Positions 35,881 to 47,302 of a DNA stretch of 64,000 bases are shown here, piece after piece. How positions within the stretch are numbered: position 1 is the stretch's first letter; each line of letters starts with the position of its first letter. The DNA comes from Cercophora sp. LCS_1 (taxonomy: Eukaryota > Ascomycota > Sordariomycetes > Sordariales > Lasiosphaeriaceae). A program made the translations under genes and the position numbers. The DNA lies in contig JAPZLL010000029.1 in assembly GCA_036250225.1 (NCBI GenBank), positions 1-64,000 of the forward strand, written 5' to 3'. The notes beneath the pieces were generated by a model that was given only the letters and a program-made list of their open reading frames with translations, was not told where the DNA came from and did no database searches.

Positions 35881-37315
35881 CTAACAGGGACCCATAGAAA
35901 CTGAAATGGTATTCCGTACCTTTCTGCTGTGGACCAGACTTTCCGCGCCATTCGCGAGGCTGATAGCAGCAATGTCCTTGTCCATTTTGCCGGGCATTTG
36001 AGCGGCCCTTTGCTTCACCAGACGCGCCTCCTTCTCCTCTTCAGTCTCTTTCTCCCTCTTAGCTGCGTATACCTTACGTGCCTTCTCATTCTCTTTCTTC
36101 CGTCTCTCCTTCTTCTCTTCCTTTGTTTCCTTCCCCTTATGTCTTTCACGGAAAGCCTTCTTCGATGCGCGGCGTAGCTCTCGTTGCTCATCCGTTGGTG
36201 GCCCTCTTGCCTTGCGGGAGATACGGTCCTTTTCCCTGCGGCGCTCTAGCTCCCCTGGTGTCATTCGTGCCCTCGTAGCAGCATCGTATTGGCGTTGGAG
36301 TTTCGGCAGCCTCTCGCGCTCCTCCTTACTCCTCCCATTGCGCAACTCCTTTCGTCGCGCCCGCTTCTGCTTGCGCTCCTCATCTGTCTGTGTCGCCATC
36401 CTTTCCCGAGTATAAGCCACCCGGAACATGTATTGCATGTGGACTTGTTGCCTTGGCTGGTAAACCGCAATGTCTTGCCCTCGGCTCTCATCGTTCCCCG
36501 GGCACAGTCACAGGTGATGCATGGCCCCCTTGAAAGCCAGGTCTTGTCCAATACTCGTACAAGCTTCATGTGGCTGTCGCAGGCTCGTCTCGAGAATGGG
36601 TCTCCCAGGAATTCGTAGTTGCGACCAAGCTTTGTGCAGCCATTGATAAGGCATGGTTGGGCACTCGACAGAGTCGTCTTCCATCCCTGCTTGAGGGCCC
36701 AGACCCCATTGAGTCGGATTGGTTGCCTGAAAGATGGGAGGCTGGTGACATCTTTACGGATCTCCTCTACGCGATTCTGGGCGACTTGGGGGTGCCAGGT
36801 GTGGATGCGCTCTTCGACGCCGTCAAGGAACACCATCCAGAGCCCCTCTGAAGACCGAATGAGTGGTTCAAACTCCCGGTTTGTGGAAACTGCCCAAGGA
36901 GAGCAAAGTCGAAGTCTGCTTCATATTTTCGGATCCAGTCATACCGGGTTGACACCTTCCACTTCGGGAGAGGTTTGTTTGCTGTCTTGGGGGGCTTTGT
37001 CGCCTGCATGTGCGACTCTATCCGGCCTTGGAAGCCTGGGCGCTTTCCCTTTGTCGTGGACATTGCAATGGTGGATCCTGCGTACATCGTTGGGTTTCCT
37101 GTAACCGGGAGGGTGGGCTCTGGGAGATTGAGATATACCCTAAAATTCTCATTGTCGTCCTCAATACGCGGCAAATTACTGAGCTTGACGAGTGTAAGGT
37201 TCAGGTCGCCACACACGTCCGATGAGGATGGCGACTTTGATGATGATGATGATGTCCTTGTGGGCAGTTTGACATGGGCTCCATTTTTCGTGCACCTCAT
37301 TCTCGTTTCCGGCAC
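35881..37315 (-). pseudogene. decayed gene of an unrecognised family, copy 1 (GIY-YIG-like core)
   Basis: Coding sequence can be followed through three frames. The first (37315 to about 36850) has VYLNLPEPT, then MYAGSTIAM, GFQGRIESHM and YEADFDFALLGQFP. The second (about 36840 to 36440) has LWMVFLDGVEERIHTWHP and Cys pairs (CITCDC, CNTC) that could bind zinc. The third (36438 to 35881) is a roughly 150-residue Arg/Lys/Glu-rich coiled coil. The N-terminal pattern (VY, then YxGST, then GF..R and H) resembles the GIY-YIG nuclease core, although the identification is weak. The two frame changes mark it as broken. A homologous sequence lies at 43.4-44.2 kb on the other strand. Confidence 0.6.
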
Positions 37316-38694
37316 ACCGTTCCCACATAGAAGCCCTAGCCCACGCGTGGCTTTGGAGTACCGCTATTACTACGCTGCGCGTGGTATTAAAATCATTGAC
37401 GCATTTTATTTTTAATCCAATGCGTGTTTAAAATTCCAAACGGGCTGCTTTATAAATATCGATGCCTTTTTAAAAGGGACGAGGGCCAAAATGTGGTAAT
37501 ATTTGGCCTCTGTGGCATTGCGGAGGGCCAAGTTTACACATGGGTATAGCGTGTCAAAAACAGCAATGGGGTGTACAAAAAGGGTGCTCCCTGGCATTGC
37601 GCAGCTCGATGTACTGCACAGAGAATGTGCTGCGACTGGTTCGGACGATGTGGGCTCTGACGGGATGACGACGAGACGGAGAGTGACGGCGAATCGGAGA
37701 AACAAATCGGAATGCCATCATCAACTTCTTTCTGGGCCTGGATGGGGGGCCTTAGGATTACGAAAAAGACTGGCAATAGGTAAGGTACCTATCCACCGGC
37801 CGGTTTCAGGACTCCGTTCGCACCGCTTGGAGGCGGGGGTTAGGTCATCCTTGTGGCTTGGTGGTGCCGTCTTGCGCTTCGCCTGGGGAGCTACCATTGT
37901 CTGGGCTGGTGGGCTCACTTTGCGGGAGCGCGGGGCGCTCACTTGTGCAATGCGCGCCATGGTTGAGGGATTGTCTGCAGGAAGACACAGAGACGAGTTT
38001 GCAAGGTACTGAAGAAACGATGGTCCGGAAGGCCGGAGCAGTGATGCGATGTCCGAACGTGGTGCAGAGAGGAGATTTTTCACGGAGTGGAAGGCTGGGG
38101 CTGCTTCCCAATAGCTATCTGACACCACCAGTTTTCCTTCCCTTTTTCTTTTTTCTTCAGCTTTCAACCCCATAATTGTGGTAGAATAATTGCAGCCTTG
38201 TCTCAACTGTTTCTATCATCGCCGTGACGTGCATTGCATTGCTATATTTACTAGGTTAAACCAGGGTAATCATTTCCGATGGGCGTCGGGATTATTATGC
38301 CTCAAGGCATTGGGATATTCTCAGAAGCGTATGGAAAATTACCCAATGCCTCCAATTTTTTGATATGTCCCTTTTTTACTGGAAGGTACCCCTCCAAAGC
38401 TCCTCGTGAGACATTCACTCTATTCGAGAACGGGTCGCAATCCGGGCCAGGAGATGGACCCACCTGTCTAGGCAAACCCGAATCGGACAGCCGGTCACCA
38501 TTCCGATCGGCGCAGTTGATCCCCCGCGTTGGAGCCTCTGCGTGCTTAGCGTCTCAATGGTGTTAGCATCAATCTTACAGCATAAGACCTCGCAAAATTT
38601 ACCGCCGGTCTGCTGGCAAGCAGTCATCACTCAACGTCATCCTCCTACGTCATTTTCGTCACACTGTCTGTCAGTCCAGTCAACAGAAATAATC
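37316..38694. other. decayed or non-coding sequence upstream of ADH
   Basis: The minus strand keeps fragments of coding-like sequence: an ATG at 37960 opens ARIAQVSAPRSRKVSPPAQ, and another frame at 37412-37705 reads like protein. They may be the former N-terminal part of copy 1. No intact model could be made. The last 400 bp are the ADH promoter. Confidence 0.35.
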
Positions 38695-39953
38695 ATGTCT
38701 TCTGAAGTCCCAAAGACCATGTTTGCGTGGAGGAAGCACAAGGGAAACCCCGAGCCGGTAAGGCCTGTTGTGATTGTGTCATTCAGCAAGACTGAGACAA
38801 ACAGGTTTGGGAAGAAGTCCCTGTCCCACGACCATCGCCAACTGGTGTTTTGGTCAAGGTTCTGGCGTCAGGAGGTGAGTCCCGCATGTGGTCTTCCTGT
38901 AACATCTCTGACAGTTCCATCAGTCTGCCGCAGTGACCACTCCCTTCTCACCATCGAGAAGCAAGCCGGCTGGTTTCAGGAAAAGTATACGCTCGGCCAC
39001 GAAGGATGCGGTCGGATTCTTGAGTTTGGGCCCGAGGTTGGCGAGACGGACCTCAAGGTGGTAAGTCAGCCCCCAAAGACCTTGTAGAACCGGTGGTAAC
39101 AGTCTTCTCTTCCAGGGCGACATCGTAGCTCTCTACGGCGTTCCAGGTTGCGCCGGCGAAGACTGCCCGGAATGTTCCCGAGAACTCTGGCAAATCTGCG
39201 AACGGGGACACCACTCGGGTATCGGCCAAGACGGCTTCTACGCACCGTACGCTGCCATTGACGTCCGGGGATGTGTCCTTGTTCCGGAGGGCGTATCACC
39301 TGCCCAAGCCGCCGTTGCTACAGACGCTGTCAACACGGCGTATCACGCCATTACCAGACGGGGCGAGGTCAAGCCTACCGAGACAGTGTTTCTGTTTGGC
39401 CTCGGAGGCCTCGGTTTCAACGCCCTCCAGGTCCTCCATCACATTGGAGCGAGGGTTATCGTTTCCGATATTCGGCAACAACGGCTTGACGAAGCTGTCA
39501 AGCTGGGCATCCCAGAGTCTGATATCGTGCCTGCTGGGAAGTCGCCAGTCGAGTTTGTCGCGGAGCACGGTCTGTTGATCGACACTGTTGCAGACTTTGT
39601 AGGAACGCATCAGACTTTTGAGGATGCTCAGTATATTGGTGAGTTCGGTAACCCCGTCATTGCAAGTATGACGCTGACGAGAGCCAGTTCGTCGGGGAGG
39701 AAAACTTCTCTGTGTTGGCAGCATCGACGCGGAAAACACAGTTCACATGAAGATTGGAACAAGGAAGAGGTTGAGTTACGTCTTCACCTATGGTGGCCAA
39801 GTCTCAGATCTGAAGGAAGTCCTGCAACTGATTTCCAAGGGCGTCATTCGTCCTCAAGTTCAGGCTGGGAAGCTCGAAGACTTTCCAACCGTGTTGAAGA
39901 GCCTTGAGGAGGGGAAGGTTGAGTGCCGGGTAGCACTGATCCAGGGAGAATGA
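38695..39953 (+). CDS. zinc-dependent alcohol dehydrogenase
   Basis: Five exons (38695-38757, 38805-38874, 38924-39060, 39116-39638, 39688-39953) give 352 residues. The medium-chain zinc signature GHEGCGRILEFG and the catalytic Cys in GVCRSDH are present. The structural zinc loop reads CAGEDCPECSRELWQIC, and the cofactor motif is FGLGGLGFNAL. The enzyme oxidises an alcohol to an aldehyde or ketone with NAD(P). The second acceptor was placed at 38923 rather than 38914 because it restores GVCRSDH. It is convergent with SDR2 and sits in the oxidative block near BVMO1, in the role ChnD has in bacterial cyclohexanol pathways (inference). Confidence 0.9.
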
Positions 39954-40247
39954 TGATCATCGTGGTCTAGTAATTTACAGATATATTGTACGGTATCGAC
40001 ATGGTCTATCGTTCGCTGGTGACTTCTCTTTGTGCAAGATATTGATGCTACCTTGGGCTGAGGATGTAAATGGTTGTCTTTGTCGCAATTTTTGTTCTTC
40101 ATCACCTCCTTACTCATCAAGTATCAGGACATGCGAGTGTGGTCCTGACGAAACTTGTCACCCACGCTACGTGTCACAAACAACCACAGACGCTGGCGGA
40201 ATCAGTCATTGTAGAACAGTCAAAGCAGTCTCTTGTGCCGGGAATAT

Positions 40248-41147
40248 CTAGCCGTTTACACTTGCAGCCTTGGTCATTCCAATCCCCACAGCAGCCGTTG
40301 TCCCTGCATCAACCGGCATGATGAGACCTGTAATCCATCTCGCGTGGTCTGAAGCCAGGAAAACCACAGCACATGCAGCATCCCAGCCGGTGCCTTCTGT
40401 CCCCAACAAACTTCTCGCCTTCCGAGCTGCCCTTGCCTCCTCGCTCATACCCTTGGCGTACATCATGGGCGTGTACAGCATCTGTCATTGTCAATCATTA
40501 TCTTTCGTGACAACAAGAGGATGACTTACACCAGGGCACACGCAATTGACCCTAACCCCATCCTTGGCGTGATGTGCCGCCATTGCCCTCGTCATGTTGA
40601 CAATGGCCCCCTTACTTGTGGGATACAGCAAATGTGGTGTCCCTCCTTTAAGGCCGGCAACACTCCCCATGTTGATGATGGATCCTTTCGTCTCTCCTTC
40701 GTTCCGTGCCATGGCTGGGACCGCATACTTGGTCATTTGCACCATGCTCGAGACGTTGACCTCCAGCCCCTTGGCCCACTGAGCCATGTCAACCTCGATG
40801 GCGGTTCCAGCTGCGCCGGCAATTCCAACGTTGTTGACGAGGATATCCAGCCTCCCAAACTTCTCCAGTGCTAGCTGAACTGCGGCTTCACAGTCCGTGC
40901 TAGACGTCACATCTCCCTTGGCAGGAATGACAAGATCTCGGCCGGCTTCAGTGTTGGCCATCTCTGCCGTCCTGGTGGCCCATTCTAGGTTCATGTCGAG
41001 GGCGATGACGTTGCAGCCATCTGAAGCTAGGAGAATGGTGATGGCTCTACCGTTACCGATGCCATCCCCTGCGCTGCCAGCACCGGTGACGATGGCAACA
41101 CGGCCCTCGAGGGAGCGTGATGGTGGTGAAGTGGGAATGTCTGACAT
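40248..41147 (-). CDS. short-chain dehydrogenase/reductase (SDR2)
   Basis: Exons 40530-41147 and 40248-40481 (48-bp intron) give 283 residues. The cofactor motif is TGAGSAGDGIGNG, with a small insertion compared with the usual TGxxxGxG. NNVG and the active-site YPTSK are present, with Ser in NMGSVAG. The C-terminal end GWDAACAVVFLASDHARWITG is typical of FabG-like SDRs. It is divergent from the esterase across 636 bp. It could oxidise a ring or chain alcohol; the exact role is unknown. The start at 41147 gives the usual short N-terminus; a longer frame begins at a non-ATG codon. Confidence 0.88.
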
Positions 41148-41783
41148 GACTGGTGTGAAGCTCGGCAACTGGTAAGGACGTCACTGCGACTTGGGTGTTG
41201 CTCGACAAAAGTCCTCCGCTTTTGCCGTCCTTGTCATAGCGTGGTGGTACGTCTCGCTGTCTCACTGTGTCACCAATCGTGCGCATCACACTGCCGACGC
41301 GATGGTACCGGCAACCCCAATTCCTTGGTGTACCGGCCCTCAGGGCGGTAAAGCCCAAAACGGAGATAGCCATGTCTCGTTTGCCGGCGCTGCAAGAGTT
41401 AGACCGAGCAGTCGAGCCCGGCCGTCGGCAATCCAGACTCGGTATAGTGTCCCCCGCATCACCACCCCGCATCGCCACCCCGCATCACCACCCCACGGGC
41501 GAATCCTTCCCCAAACCCTTTCCAGAAGCTCATCGTAAACTTGCCGACGCGTTGTGCCGCATGCCTCGGCCCAGCATCGACAACAGTCAGACGCCACGAT
41601 CCAGGGTCCAGTACTGTGGATCACACGTCGATCCTTCTCTCCTCCAGGCACACCAGGGGCTCACCTCGTCGCCAGGGATCAACCACCATTCCTCACCGAG
41701 ACACTCGACTCCATCCCCCGTCACGTCTAGCTTCACCGAAAACACCACAGTCATCATCACCAGTCTCACCGTCCAGCATCACA

Positions 41784-42839
41784 ATGGCCGACTTTTCCAT
41801 CTACGCCACGCCCTCGGAAGAATGGGCCGCCCTGGCCCCAACACTCCCACCTATCCCCTCCCTCCCTCCCGTTGACCTCAAGAACCTGACCAACGCCACC
41901 CGCGAAACCGCCGCCGCCCAGGCCATGGTATCCCTCGCTCCCCTGGTCCACCAAACAACCTACAGCATCCCAACCCGCGACAACTCCACCATCGAAGCGC
42001 GCACCTACCGCCCCGTCTCCCTCCCCTCGGATCAGCCCCTTCCAGTCTACATCCACCTCCACGGCGGTGGTTTCCTCTTCGGCACCCTCTCCACCGAAGA
42101 CGCAACATGTGCAAAGGCCGCCATCGCCGCGAGCGTCATAGTCCTCAACGTCAACTACCGCCACACACCCGAGTTCAAATACCCCACCGCCTGGAACGAC
42201 GTCGAAGACGCCTTCCTCTGGTTGCACGACAACATCGCCCAAGTAGGCGGTGACCCGAAGCAGATCGTAATCGGTGGTATCTCCGCCGGTGCGTACCTCA
42301 CCGCTTCCCTTGTCCTGCAGAAACACCTCGGGAAGTTCGCCGCAGATAAGCCTGCTATCGCGGGACAGGTGCTCATGATCCCGAGCTTGGTGAATCCCGA
42401 GTGTTACGGGCCTGTGCTGGCACAGTTGAAAAGTGCCGAGTTGGGATCGTGGGAGCAGTGCAAGGATGCGCCGATTTTGGGTAGGAAGGTGTGTCAGTTG
42501 TTCACCGGCTTGTTGGAGGTTCACGGTGCGGATGTGGGGGATATGAGGATGAATCCGGGGAATGCAAGTGCCGAGATGGTGAGGGGGTTGCCGCCTAGCG
42601 TGTTTGGGGTTGCTGGGTTGGATCCGTTGAGGGATGAGGGGCTGCTTTTCGCAAAGAGGTTGGCCGAGGAGGGGGTGCCGACTGGTGTGCATGTGTTTCC
42701 GGGGGTGCCACATGGGTTTAGACGGTTTGGGGAGGCGTTGAAGGCGTGTGAAAGGTGGGATGAGGTTATGGAGGGCGGGATTACGTGGTGTTTGGGTGGG
42801 CCGGTTGCGAGCGGGAAGTTTGTGATTCAGGATCAGTAG
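41784..42839 (+). CDS. alpha/beta hydrolase fold-3 esterase (HSL family)
   Basis: A single exon of 351 residues without a signal peptide. The oxyanion motif HGGGFLFG, the nucleophile GISAG, the Asp in GLDPLRDEG and the His in GVPHGF complete the hormone-sensitive-lipase-type triad. These enzymes hydrolyse esters and lactones in the cytosol. Being next to SDR2, ADH and two BVMOs, it is well placed to open a Baeyer-Villiger lactone or ester, as ChnC does in bacteria (inference). The ATG at 41784 (CACAATGGC) begins the conserved part; the frame upstream starts at TTG and has no homology. Confidence 0.92.
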   Translation: MADFSIYATPSEEWAALAPTLPPIPSLPPVDLKNLTNATRETAAAQAMVSLAPLVHQTTYSIPTRDNSTIEARTYRPVSLPSDQPLPVYIHLHGGGFLFGTLSTEDATCAKAAIAASVIVLNVNYRHTPEFKYPTAWNDVEDAFLWLHDNIAQVGGDPKQIVIGGISAGAYLTASLVLQKHLGKFAADKPAIAGQVLMIPSLVNPECYGPVLAQLKSAELGSWEQCKDAPILGRKVCQLFTGLLEVHGADVGDMRMNPGNASAEMVRGLPPSVFGVAGLDPLRDEGLLFAKRLAEEGVPTGVHVFPGVPHGFRRFGEALKACERWDEVMEGGITWCLGGPVASGKFVIQDQ

Positions 42840-43369
42840 GTAGATGGGATTTGCGGAAATTGCTTCGAGCGTGAGGGTATTTATGAAAAATTGTAGCCGT
42901 CTCTCTGTGTTCCTTATGCGTGCTCCTTCTTGACCAACGCGTGATAGGGATTGAATGCACGGCTATAATTGGAACCTTGAGCCCTCCTGGAGATGTTTGG
43001 GGAGGAGAACATACTCATTTAGGGGGTAATGTGTTATTTCAAAGGCGTTTGCGAAACTATCAGGGCCGTGGGTTTTTATTTTCAGGTGTCCAACAGATTC
43101 TTCAACACCTACGTTCTCAAAACCTAACACGACTCTGATGGTACTTTCGGCATCTAGTTTTCACATTATGCATTGGAATTTTGCGCTAATGCTTTGTTTG
43201 TAGTCTAACAATACTTCAGCTTCGTTGTATATGTCCCGTATTTTAATATAAAGGACTCGAGCAGTTTCAGGGTGGCTCAAAAATCCGGCCCTGAATGTTG
43301 ACAGCTAGGGTAGTTGGTTAATCAAACCTGTGTCGTCGATCTTCAACGCAACAGGAGGTAGACCGGGTC
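42840..43369. other. intergenic, no feature seen
   Basis: Becomes AT-richer toward its end and leads into the second decayed copy. Confidence 0.4.
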
Positions 43370-44215
43370 ACTGATAAGTAACCAGAGAAGCACCGCAGTG
43401 ACGGCCTGGGCCGAGAGGAGCTGAGCGAGGCCCTCTTGGACGCATCCGAAGACGGTGACGACAATGATGACGACAGTGATAAGTTCATCTCAGACAACTC
43501 TGAGGATGAGGGAACAGCGTTCCCCGAAATTATTTCCCAACCTACCAACGGCGTTGAGGTTGGGGCCACAACTGCCAATGCTGTACGATTTCGGCATGTT
43601 ATCACCACCATCATCTGCGCCATGAAGAGGATTTGGCCCGCATCAGATACAAGGGTTTTCTCAAGCTGCCTCCAGAAAAACAGCCCATTGCGCCTTCAGC
43701 ATTCTTCTTCATGCTCCATTTTTTCCGACGAGGCTCTCATCGCAAGGTTTCTCGACTTTGTCCCTTTGGGAGTCCAGCACGTTTGCGGAGACCCAAGTCT
43801 CAACACCACGCTTCCCGATAACATTCCACGGATCAACATGAACGACGAGGACTTGGGAGTCTACGCAAACCTCCCAAAAGCCACAGGAGCAGTCGAGCAT
43901 GAGCTGGCTGTTTATGGTGGTTCGACAACAAATATGCAAGCTGGTCGGGCAAAAGGCTTCAAGTCGAGAATGAGGAAGCACGTAGCCGCTGCAAGTAACC
44001 CTAAAATGATAACACTCCATTACCGTTGGATGAGGGAACGCCAAGCGGACTTTGACTTTGCACTCCTCAGCAGGTTTCCCCAGGAAAAAAAGTGGGAGCC
44101 ACTCATTCGCTTTTCCCAGGGAGTCTAGATAGTCTTTTTTGGTAGTACAAACCTCGACTGGAGAGCCACTGATTTAACCCGCAGGCAACAATTGACTGCC
44201 TTTTGGAGTTGCGAC
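43370..44215 (+). pseudogene. decayed gene of an unrecognised family, copy 2 (GIY-YIG-like core)
   Basis: An open frame with no proper ATG holds an acidic N-terminus (DGDDNDDDSDKF), then VCGDPSLN, LGVYANLPKATG, LAVYGGSTTNMQ, GFKSRMRKHV and RQADFDFALLSRFP. These line up with copy 1 (VCGDLNLT, RVYLNLPEPT, MYAGSTIAM, GFQGRIESHM and EADFDFALLGQFP) over about 110 residues. The frame stops at a TAG (44126-44128) exactly where copy 1 has the Trp of LWMVFL; coding-like sequence goes on with IVFFGSTNLDW. TGG to TAG is a G-to-A change, equal to C-to-T at CpA on the other strand. The downstream zinc and coiled-coil parts seen in copy 1 are not found here. Confidence 0.6.
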
Positions 44216-44349
44216 AAAGCATTGAAGACATGACGGTATTTCAATCTTTTGTTGGGTTGAATGATGCCTGGCCACTGAAGTAGGGGTGGGGAGGTCTGCG
44301 AGGGTTCGGTAGTGGTCGTTATGTCCCTGGGGTACTGAGGAGGCAAGAA

Positions 44350-45052
44350 CTACAAGGTTACTGACGCTGGATGCTCTCCACGACAATTAAGAGTTTGAGG
44401 TACTTTTCAGGTGTCAAAAAGCCTTGGCGGTACTCCTTTACCTGCTACATTGACAACCTGAGTTTTATCGAATGGTGTATGCCTATTTCTCTGAAGAGAA
44501 GAGGATGATAGAAATTCTGGAGGCATAAATATATACTATAAACGCATTGGAATAAAATAGTCGGAAATGGGGTATAGAATTTGATATAGAGTCTATCTCA
44601 AAACGCCTACTTGAAATAAACACAGAGGTTCAAGGTATTTAAAAAGGAATTAGTAGCATCTATTTACAAATTATTTCATTTCTCGGCCATCAGAAACAAA
44701 TCTAACGTGTTTTTGAAAAGACCTACTGGCGTTCTTCAAGGCTGCGTGGAATGAATTTGGCCGTTATAACTATTCTTCATATGGGTAGATATAATTCCAG
44801 CACGATGTTTGGAATCTTGCCTTACGCCTTGGATATTTAGGCTTATGCCTTTTTATTTTTCCAAAGTGCGTTTGGATATCCATGTACTCTTTTCCATTTG
44901 ACTTTTTACCGAAGTTAACTCCAATATAGGTGTTTGTTTTCTAAAAACAGATACAATAAAATCTTATAACATTGTCGGCAACCCTCTTGGAGATAGAGTC
45001 TGCTAGAAGAACACTTCTCTGCTTCCCCTAAGAGTGTCTAGCGATTCTGAAG
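44350..45052. other. AT-rich non-coding stretch
   Basis: Visibly richer in A and T than the rest of the window, with many TATA/ATAAA words and no coding potential. It lies between decayed copy 2 and the amber-interrupted HET gene. This is what RIP-mutated or old transposon sequence looks like in ascomycetes, though no family can be named. Confidence 0.5.
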
Positions 45053-47302
45053 TCAGCAGAGCGATATGCTCGTCACGCCAACACCCACCTCCGGGTCCAC
45101 CAACTCGCCGTTCATCCCCCCGTGCAAATACGTCTCACCCACCAGCGTGAACTCGTCCACCGATCTCCCCTCTCGATGTCGCAGTATAAAAGGGACCCTG
45201 GCCCTTCGAATGAGCCACACCTCATCTCCCCGCCGCACATTTGCAGGAGCCACTCCCAGGAACCCGGCCACGGTGACGTACAGCCGCCTGTGTGGTATGG
45301 CCATGTCGGTCATCAACATGTCCATCCACTCCTTCTCGGCCCTCGAGACCCCCAGTATCGCCGCCATGGCAACCTGGACAGCCTCTTCACTTGGCTCAAC
45401 ACCCCCGGCATCTCTGGTAAGACTCTGCACCACGGCGTTTAGCTCTGCCACATACGCATGGAACTGGGCGGTAAGCTCCACCTCGTTGGGCGAAAAGGTC
45501 GACCCGGCGCCCTCGACGTTCAGACGCATCAACACGGTGAAGGTATGCAGCGCGTCGGCAAAGGCCTCATCGGCGCCGAGGTTGCGGACCATGGAGATGG
45601 ACGTGATTTCGAGCACGTGCTGGCGGAACCACTCGGCGCCGACGTGGAACGGGGCCGGGTAGACCCCCTCGCTGGCGTTGTAGTTGCCGCACATGGTCCG
45701 CCAGAGCGCTTCCTCGCGGGGCTCTCCCGTCGGCTGGTAGAGACTGGGGAGATGGTAGAGTGCGAACTCGAGGTACGGGATGTACCGGAACTCTAGCCCC
45801 GTGAAGTGGGCGTAGTAGATGATCTCGATGCGGTCGACACGGGCGCCCGAGACATGGAGGAGACGACCATCGCTTCTCGCAAGAGGCGAGGGGCTCACGC
45901 CGTCCGGAGGCCAGGGAACCTTGGTGGCATTGTAGATAGGTTGCCCCAATCCGTCGGTTCTGTCTGAATTCCGGGGCTCTCCCATTCGAAGGATCAATAG
46001 TCGAATGTCCGTAGCGTAGGTAAAGTCGGGTACCCAGGATAGTAGGCTTGGGTATCTCTTGTGCTGTATGTCGGCCAGGGACAAGAGCGACAGGGCGGGC
46101 AGATTTGTCAAGAATGTCGCAGCGACTTCGGTCAGGACTTCTTCGACCGTCATCTAGTAGCTGATCGACACCGGCGGGCCATCCATTCCGGCCTTTTTGA
46201 AAGGGGGCGCGCAAAACGCCAACGCTGCAAAGACGTGATCCCGCTTGTCCGTCGCGCGATATTCGGAGAACCGGCGTGATACTATAGCGAAGTACGCAAA
46301 CTCCTTGTGGTATCCGTCTCCAACTGCGCTGATTGCCTTGAGGAGTTCCTCGGCTGCGACATCGACCTCCTCACCGTCCTGTCTTCCTCGCATAAAGTTC
46401 GCCCTGGTCTTGTGCAGGTACATCAGCAAATCGCCGTTAAGGCGGTGATCAGTTCTGAACATGTGCAGCTGCTTGATCTCGCTGCCGGGCGTACAACCCA
46501 CCACCGCTTCTACCTTCTCCCTGCGTGCGCCGAGCAAGGTCAACTGGGAGGATAGGCCGGAGGAGATGAGTAATTTGCCGATGACGATTAGCCTGGTCCA
46601 GTCCAGGGTCTGGCTGCCGCATAAAACGATAATTTCGCGGGCGAGGGCGGTTTCCTGGATGATCTACACCCTCCTAAAATACCTTTGCCCTCCGTACCAG
46701 GAAACGTAGACCCACCACATCTCCCGCCAGTCGTGAAGCGTCTGCAAGCCCATGGCTTCGAGCTCAGCAGGGGTCGGAGTGGGGTTTGTCTCCCCAAGAG
46801 CGACGCGGGTCATGTACTCCTCGAGTTGCTCGTTTTGATGCATGGCCATGAACTGCAAAGGGGGGTCTTGGCTGCCAAGCCATGCGACGACCTGGGACGC
46901 GGCCGAGTAGATGTCACTCATCATGCAGACCTGGGAGAGCTTCTCGTTGTTGTCCTACTGGTTGACCGAGAGGGCGTCGATCCAGAGAGGACCCGTCTCT
47001 CCATTTTGTATGAACCGCTTCAGCGCGTAAAACAAGTTCTCGGAGACGGTGAAGGATTGGCCATCAACACTGATCTCGAACTTCTCTGCCTTGTGCGGGT
47101 CGGGTTTCTCCAGCTCATAAAAGTCGGCCTGGAACGGCAGTCCCCAGGTATAGGACAAGGCACGGAAAACGGTGTCGCCGTCAAGCCCGGCCTCGCTTAG
47201 CGCAACACGGAAACCATGAGGAGCCTTGTCGTCTTCCGAGAGATAGACCAGGCGAATGCGCCTGTCCGCGCGCAGGGGCTAGTAAACAAATGCAGTAGCC
47301 AT
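45053..47302 (-). pseudogene. HET-domain (het-6-like) gene with four in-frame ambers
   Basis: From ATG 47302 to the stop at 45053 the frame is continuous for 750 codons, with no intron and no frameshift, interrupted only by TAG at 47279-47281, 46955-46957, 46664-46666 and 46154-46156. The HET domain is clear: RIRLVYL, ALSYTWG, PLWIDALSVNQ, DIYSAASQVVAWLG and, after an amber, IIQETALAREI. The C-terminal part GDEVWLIRRARVPFILRHR is typical of het-6-type proteins. HET proteins trigger cell death on non-self fusion. By family comparison the third amber stands for Trp (RVW-IIQE), and at least the first two fit Gln (Y-Q-PL and NQ-Q-DN). All four are CAG or TGG to TAG, C-to-T at CpA on one strand or the other. 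It may be a recent RIP casualty, or a gene whose UAGs are edited to UGG in the sexual stage. Confidence 0.82.

Noticed and set aside
38911..38923. Earlier acceptor CAG at 38914 in the ADH gene
   Set aside because: It would insert three residues before the catalytic Cys; the acceptor at 38923 restores the family pattern GVCRSDH.
45053..47302. TAG reassigned to an amino acid genome-wide
   Set aside because: TAG is the natural stop of the PLC, SDR1, BVMO1, esterase, BVMO2 and SET genes in the same window.
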